Assembly: GCA_947168045.1 (NCBI GenBank)
Contig: CAMVKN010000019.1
Location: forward strand, 1-60,832
DNA: 60,832 nt
Direction: 5' to 3'
Source: an uncultured Prevotellaceae bacterium
GTDB lineage: Bacteria > Bacteroidota > Bacteroidia > Bacteroidales > Bacteroidaceae
Part shown: piece after piece, positions 24,446 through 31,264 of the stretch
Layout: each line of letters begins with the position of its first letter
Numbering within the stretch: the stretch's first letter is position 1
Position numbers and translations under genes: made by a program
The notes under the pieces: model-generated
What the model saw: only the letters and a program-made list of their open reading frames with translations
Told to the model about the DNA's origin: nothing
The model's database searches: none

Positions 24446-25573
24446 TTACTCCAGCGTTTCCGCCACCTCTTCCAACAAGCGGATGATGGGCAGGTGCTGC
24501 GGACATGCCCCCTCGCACTGCCCACACTGGATACAGGCCGAGGCCTTGTTTCCACCGGGACGCCACCCGTAGTCGTTACGCGCTTCCTTGAGGTCACCAT
24601 ACATCTTGTAGACGTTCATCACGGAGAATATCTCTGGGATGTGAATATCCATTGGACAGCCCGGCGTACAGTAGTGGCAACCTGTGCAGGGAATGTCGGT
24701 GTACTGTTTCAGGGCCTGGGCGGCTTCGTTGACCACACGATATTCCTCGTCGCTCAGTGGTTGGAAATGTTGCATGACCGACATATTGTCCTGCATCTGC
24801 TCCATGCTTGACATGCCGCTGAGCACCATCATCACATTGGGCAGTGAAGCTACATAGCGTATGGCCCACGAGGCAAACGAAGCCTCTTTGTCAGCACGCA
24901 GCAGGATGTCCTTCACCGTCTGTGGCGGATTGGCCAGCTTGCCTCCCTTTACAGGCTCCATCACGATGACGGGCTTACCGTGACTGGTGGCTATCTCATA
25001 ACAGCGCCGCGAGGCAATGAGGGTGTCTTCCCAGTCGGCATAGTTAATCTGGAGTTGCACGAACTCAACGTCGGGATGGTCAGTAAGCAGCTGTTCGAGG
25101 CGTTCCGGCGTGGAGTGGAACGAGAAGCCATAATGGCGTATCACGCCTTCCGACTTCAGTTGTCTCATGTATTCCCAGATGCCATAGCTGTCAAAACGGT
25201 CAACGTTACCTTCGTCGATGCCATGAAGCAGATAGAAGTCCAGGTAGCCAGCCCCTGTCCGTTCAAGACTGATATTGATTTCATTCTTTGCTTCCTCCTC
25301 ACTCTTGGCAGCGAAGTCAGAGGCGTTGAGCTTGTCGGCCAAGTAATAGCTCTCTCGGGGATAGCGGTCGCAGAGCGCAGCCTTGGTGGCCGCTTCCGAC
25401 CCCTCATAGATGAAGGCCGTGTCAAAATAGCGGCCGCCGCCCTGGATAAACGCATCGACCATCCGTTTGGTCTGTTCCACGTCAATGGTGTTTGTGCCTT
25501 CAATCCTGGGCAGACGCATCATGCCAAATCCCAGCTTAATAGAGTCATCAACCAAATGATTCACCATAGTCAT
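24446..25573 (-). CDS. Aldo/keto reductase with C-terminal 4Fe-4S domain
   Basis: A 375-residue oxidoreductase. The N-terminal 270 residues are a TIM-barrel aldo/keto reductase: KLGFGMMRLPRI, YFDTAFIYEGSE with the catalytic Asp and Tyr, DFYLLHGI, and VMEPVKGGKL. The C-terminal 100 residues carry two ferredoxin-like Cys clusters, CTGCHYCTPGCP and CIQCGQCEGACP, expected to hold iron-sulfur centres. Such fusions are common in anaerobes; the physiological substrate is unknown. The start at 25573 or the ATG six bases later are both possible. AlkD-like follows in the same direction. Confidence 0.88.
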   Translation of the reverse strand: MTMVNHLVDDSIKLGFGMMRLPRIEGTNTIDVEQTKRMVDAFIQGGGRYFDTAFIYEGSEAATKAALCDRYPRESYYLADKLNASDFAAKSEEEAKNEINISLERTGAGYLDFYLLHGIDEGNVDRFDSYGIWEYMRQLKSEGVIRHYGFSFHSTPERLEQLLTDHPDVEFVQLQINYADWEDTLIASRRCYEIATSHGKPVIVMEPVKGGKLANPPQTVKDILLRADKEASFASWAIRYVASLPNVMMVLSGMSSMEQMQDNMSVMQHFQPLSDEEYRVVNEAAQALKQYTDIPCTGCHYCTPGCPMDIHIPEIFSVMNVYKMYGDLKEARNDYGWRPGGNKASACIQCGQCEGACPQHLPIIRLLEEVAETLE

Positions 25574-25598
25574 TGCTTTTGTCAGTCGTGTAAATCAG

Positions 25599-25700
25599 TT
25601 ACTTCATATTTGCTGTGAAAAAGTCTGCGAGCTTGTCCCACTCTTGCGTTAATTCTTGCACGACGGTTGCGCCGCTTTGCTTTTCATAGGAGTTCTGCAT
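25599..25700 (-). CDS. Possible 33-residue small protein upstream of the aldo/keto reductase
   Basis: A short frame (MQNSYEKQSGATVVQEL... ending FFTANMK) lies between the minus-strand promoter and the reductase start, 25 bases before it. Its composition is protein-like (amphipathic, QELTQEWDKLADFF), but it is too short to support by itself. It could be a leader peptide, a degraded gene or chance. Confidence 0.3.
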   Translation of the reverse strand: MQNSYEKQSGATVVQELTQEWDKLADFFTANMK

Positions 25701-25747
25701 ATTCTCTTCTGTTTTAGATTGATTGCCTTTCTGGTTGCAAACCGGTG

Positions 25748-25755
25748 CAAAGGTA
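25748..25755 (-). promoter_or_regulatory. Putative promoter -7 element for the reductase/AlkD operon
   Basis: On the minus strand the site reads TACCTTTG, an exact TAnnTTTG match, about 175 bases before the reductase start. The long untranslated stretch contains the possible 33-residue frame. Confidence 0.6.
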
Positions 25756-25817
25756 CAAATTTTCTTCGACATAAGAAAAAAAACATGAATAAGTATTGTA
25801 AATAAAAAAAAAAGTTG

Positions 25818-25825
25818 TACCTTTG
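25818..25825 (+). promoter_or_regulatory. Putative promoter -7 element for the capsule locus
   Basis: TACCTTTG at 25818 is preceded by a TTG at 25796-25798, a spacing of 19 bases that fits the Bacteroidetes -33/-7 arrangement. Transcription would start near 25832 and run through about 525 bases before the UpxY-like start at 26358. Confidence 0.65.
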
Positions 25826-25831
25826 CACCCG

Positions 25832-26357
25832 CATCACGCCGTACATGCCTCCTTGGAGGCTGTGAAGGTGTGGGCATATTTAGTGGTTAGCGTCTTACAA
25901 CGCTTTGTTTTTGGTTGCTTTGAACCTAGGAAATTCAAACGTGTATCACAAAAACATAGCAGAGGGGATGCTTTCGGACGTGGTATCATAAACACCCCGT
26001 CAGTGTGCGGAGAGGCACGGGTTGCCTCGCGCACACTTTACGGGTGTACTATATACCAACGGCGTGAGCGTCATTATTCTGTCTGTTTTCTTACACAGGT
26101 TTTCCTAGGACCTAAAGCGACGGATAGGCAGAGTGAGAGTTCACGCTCTTTTTGTATACTTAGGTCACCTCCGACCGAAGTTTCCAATTTGAGCTTTCGC
26201 TGATTCTAAAAGACAGAGCCGGACATGTTGGATTGATATGAGGATTTCATCCTTGCAGACATCTCCTAAACAGTCTGAGAACTGGTGTCCGGGTCGTTTG
26301 AAAACAAGCTAAAGAGTTCAGAGACAGCATGTTGATGGACGAGGAGAGATAGTGTAT
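25832..26357 (+). ncRNA. Long structured leader of the capsule locus (candidate antitermination target)
   Basis: No convincing gene lies in this stretch. It holds several foldable segments: a tight GCCTCC-TT-GGAGGC stem at 25847-25860; a large hairpin at about 25992-26047 (outer ACACCC/GGGTGT, inner GTGTGC/GCACAC and GAGGCA/TGCCTC); a long-range pairing of CCTAGGAAA (25925) with TTTCCTAGG (26101); and a small hairpin followed by five T at 26131-26153. In B. fragilis, UpxY proteins relieve premature termination in the untranslated leader of their own capsule operon. A leader of this size before an UpxY-like gene fits that model, but the function is inferred. Confidence 0.5.
26131..26153 (+). 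terminator. Possible attenuator inside the capsule leader
   Basis: GAGTGA and TCACGCTC can pair with a two-base bulge around a GAGT loop, followed directly by TTTTT. The stem is weak, as expected for a conditional rather than a final terminator. It lies about 300 bases after the predicted transcription start and 205 before the regulator gene. Confidence 0.45.
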
Positions 26358-27947
26358 ATGCCCGAGAAGATACATGTTGGAATACAGGAACGGTGGTGGC
26401 TGCTGCGACATTTGGATCCGCAGACTATTGATGTGCAACTGTCACAACTGAACGAGCAGCGGGCTGTTGCAGACCAAGAGGCCCTGGTCTATTTCATTCC
26501 CCATCAATATGCCAGGGAGGCGGTTTACAAAAAGGAGAATGACAAGGCGTACAACGACATGGTCAGGGAGAACAACACCCTGCGGAGTGCGTTGCATTAC
26601 TATCTGTTCATCAAGGCTACCGAGCCTGACATCAAGGCGCTTGTCAGTGGTGAGTGGAACCGCGCTTCGCGACTCCGCCTTACACTGTGCCGCAACAGAA
26701 GTGGCGAGCCACTATGGGCCACCACGAAGGAGATGGACGAACTCATCGCTTTGATGAGAGAGCATCGCGAGATGTTCAACCTCGTGCCATCGCCCGATGG
26801 CTTCCAGGTCAACGACAAGGTGATGCTGAAGGCCAAGGTCTTCAAAGGCTATGAGTTCTATGTCACCAAAGTCAGGAAAAGCGAACAGGGCGCCAGTCTG
26901 ACGCTGGAGATGCCCATCTTCAACGGGCGATTCATCTTGAAGACCAATCATATAGATGTGGAAAGACAGCACCTCCCCATGAAGATACAGGAGTTGCTCT
27001 CTCCCGATTACGTCAGGAAAGTTGAACAGGCACTGATGGCTATCGTCCGTCATCGTTATGGCCGCAGGAAGTCCACCGACAACAGGCTGTTAGCAGCATC
27101 CGATGCCGAGACTCTCCACGACCTTCAGTTCCTCAGCTACATGGAGTTCAATGACAGCCAAGTCCACAACCATATCAAAGCCCTGCTGCTCCTCCATGCC
27201 GTGCTGCGCAAAGACCGCCATTCCATAGCGCACTACGTCCCTGTCGTGGAGCAACTGCTCCCCCACCCCACCGAAGCCATGACCGACGAGGAGGCCCTGA
27301 TGATGGCCATCCTCTATCTGGCTACCCAGGACATCAGCTATCGCGATGCCGCCAAACGATATGAGCAGCAATACAAAGCGCTCACGGAACCGCTCTCGCA
27401 GCTCATGCCCGTCATCAAATACATCCGATTCAGGACCACCTCTAAAAAGAAATTAAGCAAGAGACAAGAAAAGAAAGTGACAAAGCAAATAGAAGAGACG
27501 ATGAAACAAATCAGGGACTGTGACTTCCACAGTCTTTCCCCTCAGGCTGCATCCGCTGTCTGGGGCATCCTCGCTTTGCCCCCCTACGACACCGAAGAGG
27601 GCCACGCTCTTCAGGCAGAGTTGAAGGAAGCCATCCTTCAGTCCCAGGTCCTCCAGCACATCTCAGGAACAGCAGCCGACGCCCCCGCCGAGGTGACGGA
27701 GCACGACCTCAGTCGCGCCCGTACCAACCTCCTTCACACCGTCCATCCCAGTGCCGACGCCTTAGCTGCCTACTACACCATGCTGGTCCGTCTCCATCCC
27801 GACAGGAGCGAAGCCGACACCACCGACCTCTATCAAGAGTATCTGAAGGTTCTGCTCAGCGCCTATTCCAAGACGCAGCAGTTCTCCACCCCCTGGTGGC
27901 AGCTGAAATTCCTCCTCGAACAGTATTACGATGCCAAACGGCAGTAA
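26358..27947 (+). CDS. UpxY/NusG-like transcription antiterminator with a long unknown C-terminal extension
   Basis: The start is set at the ATG at 26358, preceded by GAGGAGAGA; an in-frame GTG two codons earlier is less likely. The product has 529 residues. About 10-115 look like a NusG N-terminal domain (RWWLLRHLDPQ; ALVYFIPHQYAREAVYKK; ALHYYLFIKATEPDI), and about 148-200 like a KOW domain (FQVNDKVMLKAKVFKGYEFYVTKV is interrupted only by usual loop positions). UpxY proteins are normally about 170-200 residues. The remaining 330 residues here are mostly helical, with a Lys-rich patch (KKKLSKRQEKKVTKQ) near 360, and match nothing I know. Position at the head of a capsule locus after a long leader supports a role in antitermination of that locus. 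Confidence 0.75.
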   Translation: MPEKIHVGIQERWWLLRHLDPQTIDVQLSQLNEQRAVADQEALVYFIPHQYAREAVYKKENDKAYNDMVRENNTLRSALHYYLFIKATEPDIKALVSGEWNRASRLRLTLCRNRSGEPLWATTKEMDELIALMREHREMFNLVPSPDGFQVNDKVMLKAKVFKGYEFYVTKVRKSEQGASLTLEMPIFNGRFILKTNHIDVERQHLPMKIQELLSPDYVRKVEQALMAIVRHRYGRRKSTDNRLLAASDAETLHDLQFLSYMEFNDSQVHNHIKALLLLHAVLRKDRHSIAHYVPVVEQLLPHPTEAMTDEEALMMAILYLATQDISYRDAAKRYEQQYKALTEPLSQLMPVIKYIRFRTTSKKKLSKRQEKKVTKQIEETMKQIRDCDFHSLSPQAASAVWGILALPPYDTEEGHALQAELKEAILQSQVLQHISGTAADAPAEVTEHDLSRARTNLLHTVHPSADALAAYYTMLVRLHPDRSEADTTDLYQEYLKVLLSAYSKTQQFSTPWWQLKFLLEQYYDAKRQ

Positions 27948-28026
27948 TCTGTTCATCCACATGGTGTCGCTCGACATGTCATAGAACATAATTGTCCATA
28001 AATGACTCATTGATTATTCATGAGAA

Positions 28027-28056
28027 ATTCGCGGTCATTCGTGGTCATTCGTGTTC
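28027..28056 (+). repeat. Ten-base tandem repeat (ATTCGTGGTC type), intergenic
   Basis: Three units, ATTCGCGGTC, ATTCGTGGTC and ATTCGTGTTC, lie between the regulator gene and the wza remnant. A related, looser array (ATTCGTGCA, ATCCGTGAG, ATTCGTGTTC) lies at 30372-30399. Confidence 0.6.
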
Positions 28057-28109
28057 CTATCGAAGCCAAGCAACATCGCAGCCATACATTTCCAACAAAG
28101 CCTTCAGTA

Positions 28110-28505
28110 TGAAGAATACAATATATTTCTGTATAACAGCCCTGACTTTCCTGTTCACCGGACGTGCCTCTGTCAAGGACGTGCCCTATTTCCAGAATTC
28201 CGCCGACTTCGACGGCAGCAAGGGCGCCACCCTCTACGACATGACCATCTACGGCAAGCGTGACAACGTCAAGGCTTCTGCGTGAGACGGCCAACGGCGA
28301 GTACGAGATCCACGAGCTGGACCTTCGCGATGCCAACCTCCTCAACTCCCCCTATTACTACATGCAGCAGCATGACATCCTCTATGTCGAGCCCAACCTT
28401 GCCATGGCCCAGAACGCAAGCATCGGCACCACCCGCCGCCTCTGGGTCCGCGGCATCCAGATCACCCTCCACCTCGGTTCTCTGCTCTACCGCGTGCTAC
28501 GCTGA
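28110..28505 (+). pseudogene. wza: Remnant of a polysaccharide export outer-membrane protein (Wza-like)
   Basis: The first 50 codons (28110-28261) read like the start of a Bacteroidetes Wza homologue: signal sequence, then DVPYFQNSADFDGS and TLYDMTI. The frame then ends at 28285. The C-terminal end of the same family continues in another frame from about 28266: RETANGEYEIHELDLRDANL, LLNSPYYYMQQHDILYVEPN, LWVRGIQITLHLGSLLYRVLR split here by motif. About 150 central residues, including most of the export (SLBB) region, are missing, so an internal deletion with a frame change is the simplest reading. In capsule loci of this group wza normally follows the UpxY gene, which is where this sits. Confidence 0.75.
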
Positions 28506-28585
28506 TTTACCGTGCGCCATGTATCAACGCTCTACTTTTTACAAAAAAAACTCCGCAAAGTGCGACAAGTATCAAATCTTTTTCG

Positions 28586-28593
28586 TATCTTTG
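28586..28593 (+). promoter_or_regulatory. Putative promoter -7 element for the toxin-antitoxin pair
   Basis: TATCTTTG fits TAnnTTTG and lies 22 bases before the antitoxin ATG at 28616, a short leader typical of a small stand-alone operon. Confidence 0.5.
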
Positions 28594-28615
28594 CCCACAA
28601 AATAAAAGCAGTATT

Positions 28616-28762
28616 ATGATAGTAACCAATCAAGCAACAGATACGAAGCGGAATTTCAATGCCACTTCTACCCGAAATAGGATAATGGCCAGTACAATGT
28701 CTGTGGACGAATACTTCGATGAACTGATAGACAAGGTGCGCGAGGATTATGCAAATCTATGA
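28616..28762 (+). CDS. Small antitoxin of a ParE/RelE-type module
   Basis: The 48-residue product ends in STMSVDEYFDELIDKVREDY, an amphipathic C-terminal helix like that by which antitoxins wrap around RelE/ParE toxins. It overlaps the downstream toxin start by 14 bases in a different frame, the usual translational coupling in such pairs. The N-terminal part is basic and could bind DNA at its own promoter. The antitoxin call depends mainly on its neighbour. Confidence 0.65.
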   Translation: MIVTNQATDTKRNFNATSTRNRIMASTMSVDEYFDELIDKVREDYANL

Positions 28763-29057
28763 GGTTCGAATCAGTCATGGAGCTCGTGCAGACATGGCAG
28801 AATTGCGCAAGTTCCTTAAGTCTATGATGACGGTGGAAGGAGCTATTCGCTATGCCAATAATATGCGTGAGGAGATAAAGACGTTGGCATTTTATGCAGA
28901 TCTCTATGGCAAGACAACATCAATGACACTGCGTCAGATACACCCCGAGGCACGCCGGATGGTATCTCATAACCGTAGATGGGTGTACGTCTATCATATT
29001 GAAGCATCCTTCGTCATAGTAGACCGAATAATCCCTGCCAAGATGAACAAAGGTTGA
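28749..29057 (+). CDS. ParE/RelE-family toxin
   Basis: The 102-residue product has the compact alpha-beta layout of the ParE/RelE toxin fold: YEVRISHGARADMAEL at the start (strand then helix), a central helix (VEGAIRYANNMREEI), and the C-terminal strands HPEARRMVSHNRRWVYVYHI and SFVIVDRIIPAKM with the conserved Arg residues. RelE-type members cut mRNA on the ribosome and ParE-type members poison gyrase; the sequence alone does not decide. It overlaps the antitoxin gene. The pair sits in the decayed part of the capsule locus, a usual place for stabilising modules. Confidence 0.8.
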   Translation: MQIYEVRISHGARADMAELRKFLKSMMTVEGAIRYANNMREEIKTLAFYADLYGKTTSMTLRQIHPEARRMVSHNRRWVYVYHIEASFVIVDRIIPAKMNKG

Positions 29058-29180
29058 ATCTGTTTGACCCCAACATGATCAATACAACCAAACATATCTG
29101 GCCTATCACCGTAACTACATCCGTTAAATACGCGGTTGCAGAAAAACGGCATAATCCTTGCAAATATGGAATAAAATGAT

Positions 29181-29188
29181 TATTTTTG
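29181..29188 (+). promoter_or_regulatory. Putative promoter -7 element
   Basis: TATTTTTG matches TAnnTTTG and has a TTG at 29158-29160, exactly 20 bases upstream. The ATG at 29220 follows 31 bases later. This is one of the best promoter matches in the window. Confidence 0.6.
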
Positions 29189-29219
29189 CAACCGAAAAGT
29201 CAAGACAGGAGAAAAGGTT

Positions 29220-29525
29220 ATGGATGATATGAAGTTAAACAATAAACAACTCAGAGAAGAGTACAATTATTTTGAGGCGCATCGTGATGAGCTGTCTAAG
29301 CAGTATCCTAATCTGTATCTGATCATTCAGAACAAGCAGGTGCTCTTCGCCCTCAATACTCTTTCAGAGGCCATTGATAAGGTGTCAGAGCAAGGACTGC
29401 AGGAAGGCTCCTACCTTCTCCAGTTCAGTGACAAGTCTGGTAAAGGCTTTGTATGCACTTACCGCTCCCCGGCTATACCCACAACATCATCAACCTCTCC
29501 GACACAGAGGACTTGGCAACCGTGA
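29220..29525 (+). CDS. Small protein, DUF5678-like N-terminus with an abnormal C-terminus
   Basis: The first 75 residues (REEYNYFEAHRDELSKQYPN, LYLIIQNKQVLFALNTLSEAI) resemble small Bacteroidetes proteins of the DUF5678 kind: a helix, a strand pair and a helix. The C-terminus (about 80-101) turns into a Ser/Thr/Pro-rich stretch (PAIPTTSSTSPTQRTW), which looks like a change of frame relative to an ancestral gene. It may therefore be damaged. The start is favoured by the good promoter 31 bases upstream. No function can be given. Confidence 0.5.
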   Translation: MDDMKLNNKQLREEYNYFEAHRDELSKQYPNLYLIIQNKQVLFALNTLSEAIDKVSEQGLQEGSYLLQFSDKSGKGFVCTYRSPAIPTTSSTSPTQRTWQP

Positions 29526-29700
29526 TGTACTGCAACGAGATATTTAATCCGAATAAACCAGATACATTCTTCGAAAAAGTCTGAAACATTAAGATTAACA
29601 CTACGCTCGACCTCTGACCTCAGCCGTCAATAGGTGTAAATCACTATTTCATAGAGATTGGATTATTAATCTGCTAGCGCACAGAAAGTATTTTTGAAAG

Positions 29701-30309
29701 ATGAGTAATGATATTTGGATACAGCTTACCTTCAATAGTAATGGACAATTAGAGGGGAAAGAAGAATTGATTGAAGAACTTCGTGAAGTCTGTGTAGTGC
29801 AGGAACACAAAAAGTGGTATCCCGCTGCATGTACTGGTGCAGAGTTCTTTGCTGCTCTGAATTTCAATCTTACTTTTACCGCTTTCTTGAATAATGTGCT
29901 AATCCCTGGTGCGGAACTCTGGGCGTTTACAACTGCATGTAAAGCAATATGGAAAACATTTAGCAATTTCCTGAAAAAGAATGAAGGATTTGAACTTCAG
30001 ATTCTAACCTTAACATTCAATGATGCTACAATAGTTGTTAATGAAACATTAGAAAACCATTACGGTTTCCTTGTTCGTCTTTTCCAGAGCTTGCCTAAGC
30101 ACTGGGCAAAACTCCAGGAATTAGGGCTAAAAAATATAGATAGGATAGAATTACCTGTATTACCTTCAGACGATAGTGTTGACTTGCTTGAGAAGTATTG
30201 CCCAGAAGAGGTGGTAACACCAGAGAACTGTCTTTGGTTAATTCGTTATGAGTTAGGTTTAGAGTGTTGTTATTACTGTCCGACAATGATGAAAGTGGTT
30301 TGGCCCTGA
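29701..30309 (+). CDS. Hypothetical protein, AT-rich
   Basis: A complete 202-residue frame with ordinary codon use and lower GC than the regions around it. It contains a hydrophobic patch (AALNFNLTFTAFLNNVLIPG, about 50-69), aromatic-rich segments and a Cys-rich end (ELGLECCYYCP). No known motif is visible. A single accessory gene of this kind in a decayed locus could be an orphan immunity or antitoxin-like gene, but nothing in the sequence shows it. Confidence 0.5.
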   Translation: MSNDIWIQLTFNSNGQLEGKEELIEELREVCVVQEHKKWYPAACTGAEFFAALNFNLTFTAFLNNVLIPGAELWAFTTACKAIWKTFSNFLKKNEGFELQILTLTFNDATIVVNETLENHYGFLVRLFQSLPKHWAKLQELGLKNIDRIELPVLPSDDSVDLLEKYCPEEVVTPENCLWLIRYELGLECCYYCPTMMKVVWP

Positions 30310-30371
30310 TTTCTTTATAGGACTTGAAACATGAAACGGCCGCAAGGCCTATGAAACTTGAAACTAAAGTC

Positions 30372-30399
30372 ATTCGTGCAATCCGTGAGATTCGTGTTC
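30372..30399 (+). repeat. Degenerate 9/10-base repeat (ATTCGTG type), intergenic
   Basis: ATTCGTGCA, ATCCGTGAG and ATTCGTGTTC follow each other, related to the array at 28027-28056. Just upstream lie a GAAACTTGAAAC-type repeat and a GGCCGCAAGGCC palindrome. Between here and the rmlA fragment an AACAATTAACA heptamer-like stretch occurs. Confidence 0.45.
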
Positions 30400-30473
30400 G
30401 TATAAAGAAGAAAACGATACATTTAACAAGTTAACAATTAACATTGTTCAAATAGACTAATAACCCAAGATTT

Positions 30474-30581
30474 ATGAAAGGTATAGTACTCGCTGGAGGC
30501 TCCGGCACGCTGCTTTACCTGATTACCAAGGGTGTGAGCAAACAATTGTTGCCCATCTACGACAAGCCGATGGTGTGGTGA
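30474..30581 (+). pseudogene. rmlA: N-terminal fragment of glucose-1-phosphate thymidylyltransferase
   Basis: Only 35 codons remain: [20 protein letters not shown] then [15 protein letters not shown] and a stop. Intact RmlA begins [18 protein letters not shown], so the nucleotide-binding GGSGTR motif has lost its Arg and Pro. The rest of the gene, and rmlB, C and D, are absent from this window. It is a leftover of an earlier capsule gene set. Confidence 0.85.
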
Positions 30582-30582
30582 C

Positions 30583-30942
30583 ATGAACCTGCCCCTGTCA
30601 CCTTGTAGAAGAAGCGCTGCTGAAAGAGGCGGATTTGCTTATAAAAAGGCAGAGAGCCAAGGTGAGAAAGCTTTCTGTAATCTGTTCAAGTCAGCAATCC
30701 TAAAGAAATATAAGAATCAATATGATGTCGATATTCAGCATGGCGAAGTGAAGAAGGAAACCGTTGACAAGAGCATCGATTTCCTCTTTGAGGATGCTTG
30801 TTATAGCTTCAGAGCTCTTCCGATGATAGAAGCTTCCGTCAAGGAAGATGTCATTAAACGCGCACAGGCATTTTTTGTTCCATGGAAGGCAATAGTAACA
30901 CAGACACTAATTGATAAAGGTGTTAAAGTCATTTTTCGTTGA
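30583..30942 (+). CDS. Doubtful hypothetical protein
   Basis: A 119-residue frame. The first 30 residues (PLSPCRRSAAERGGF) read like non-coding DNA. From about residue 28 on (GEKAFCNLFKSAILKKYKNQ, DKSIDFLFEDACYSFRALPM) it looks more protein-like, helical and Lys-rich. It may be the 3' part of a deleted gene fused by chance to an upstream frame. It lies between an rmlA fragment and a probable transposase fragment, which supports decay. Confidence 0.3.
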   Translation: MNLPLSPCRRSAAERGGFAYKKAESQGEKAFCNLFKSAILKKYKNQYDVDIQHGEVKKETVDKSIDFLFEDACYSFRALPMIEASVKEDVIKRAQAFFVPWKAIVTQTLIDKGVKVIFR

Positions 30943-31003
30943 TTTCTTTGCCTTCGGTGTGACATTAATCTTTAGCCTTTTAGTGTGAGACAAATACAAA
31001 TAG

Positions 31004-31138
31004 ATATACGAGGTGGCAGCCGCATGGCTGACATTTATCGAGACATGCAAGCTCCAGAAGAAAGCAGCATTTGACTTCTTCAACGACTATTTCAAGTCGG
31101 TTAATGAAGGTAGAACAGACAATAAGATAGCATCTTAG
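31004..31138 (+). pseudogene. Possible transposase C-terminal remnant (IS66-like)
   Basis: The frame between two stops reads YEVAAAWLTFIETCKLQKK then FFNDYFKSVNEGRTD. Its pattern (Ile-Glu-Thr-Cys-Lys helix followed by Phe-Phe and Gly-Arg-Thr-Asp) resembles the C-terminal helix region of IS66-type transposases of Bacteroidetes. No inverted repeats or other parts of the element are seen. The match is short and rests on memory of the family. Confidence 0.35.
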
Positions 31139-31174
31139 ATGCTCTATCCATGCAAACCGTGTAATAAAAAATCT

Positions 31175-31240
31175 AACGGCCCCGAGTGGCTCTCATTATT
31201 GTGTGTGAAAAAGAACCAGAAACCGCAATGACGGGCCGTT
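31175..31240 (+). repeat. Structured 66-bp repeat, copy A, before gmd
   Basis: It begins AACGGCCCCGAGTGGCTCTC and ends ATGACGGGCCGTT, so the ends pair (CGGCCC with GGGCCG, TCAT with ATGA). A near copy (B) lies at 32660-32724. It ends 24 bases before the gmd ATG. The stem with a T-run after it could work as a terminator or as a leader element. Confidence 0.75.
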
Positions 31241-31264
31241 TTCCAAAGCATTTATTATACTTAT

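Larger units (their letters stand above)
25744..25829. repeat. Inverted repeat containing both divergent promoters
   Basis: GGTGCAAAGGTACAA at 25744-25758 and its exact reverse complement at 25815-25829 face each other across 56 AT-rich bases. Each copy contains a full TACCTTTG -7 element directed outward. Identity extends beyond the promoter consensus on both sides. Confidence 0.7.

Noticed and set aside
24427..24600. N-terminal extension of the AlkD-like frame up to 24600
   Set aside because: It overlaps the aldo/keto reductase gene and reads as Arg/Ser-rich shadow; family similarity starts at the ATG at 24426.
28760..28776. GAGGTTCGAATC considered as a tRNA T-arm
   Set aside because: No acceptor stem, D-arm or anticodon arm can be drawn around it; it lies within the toxin gene.
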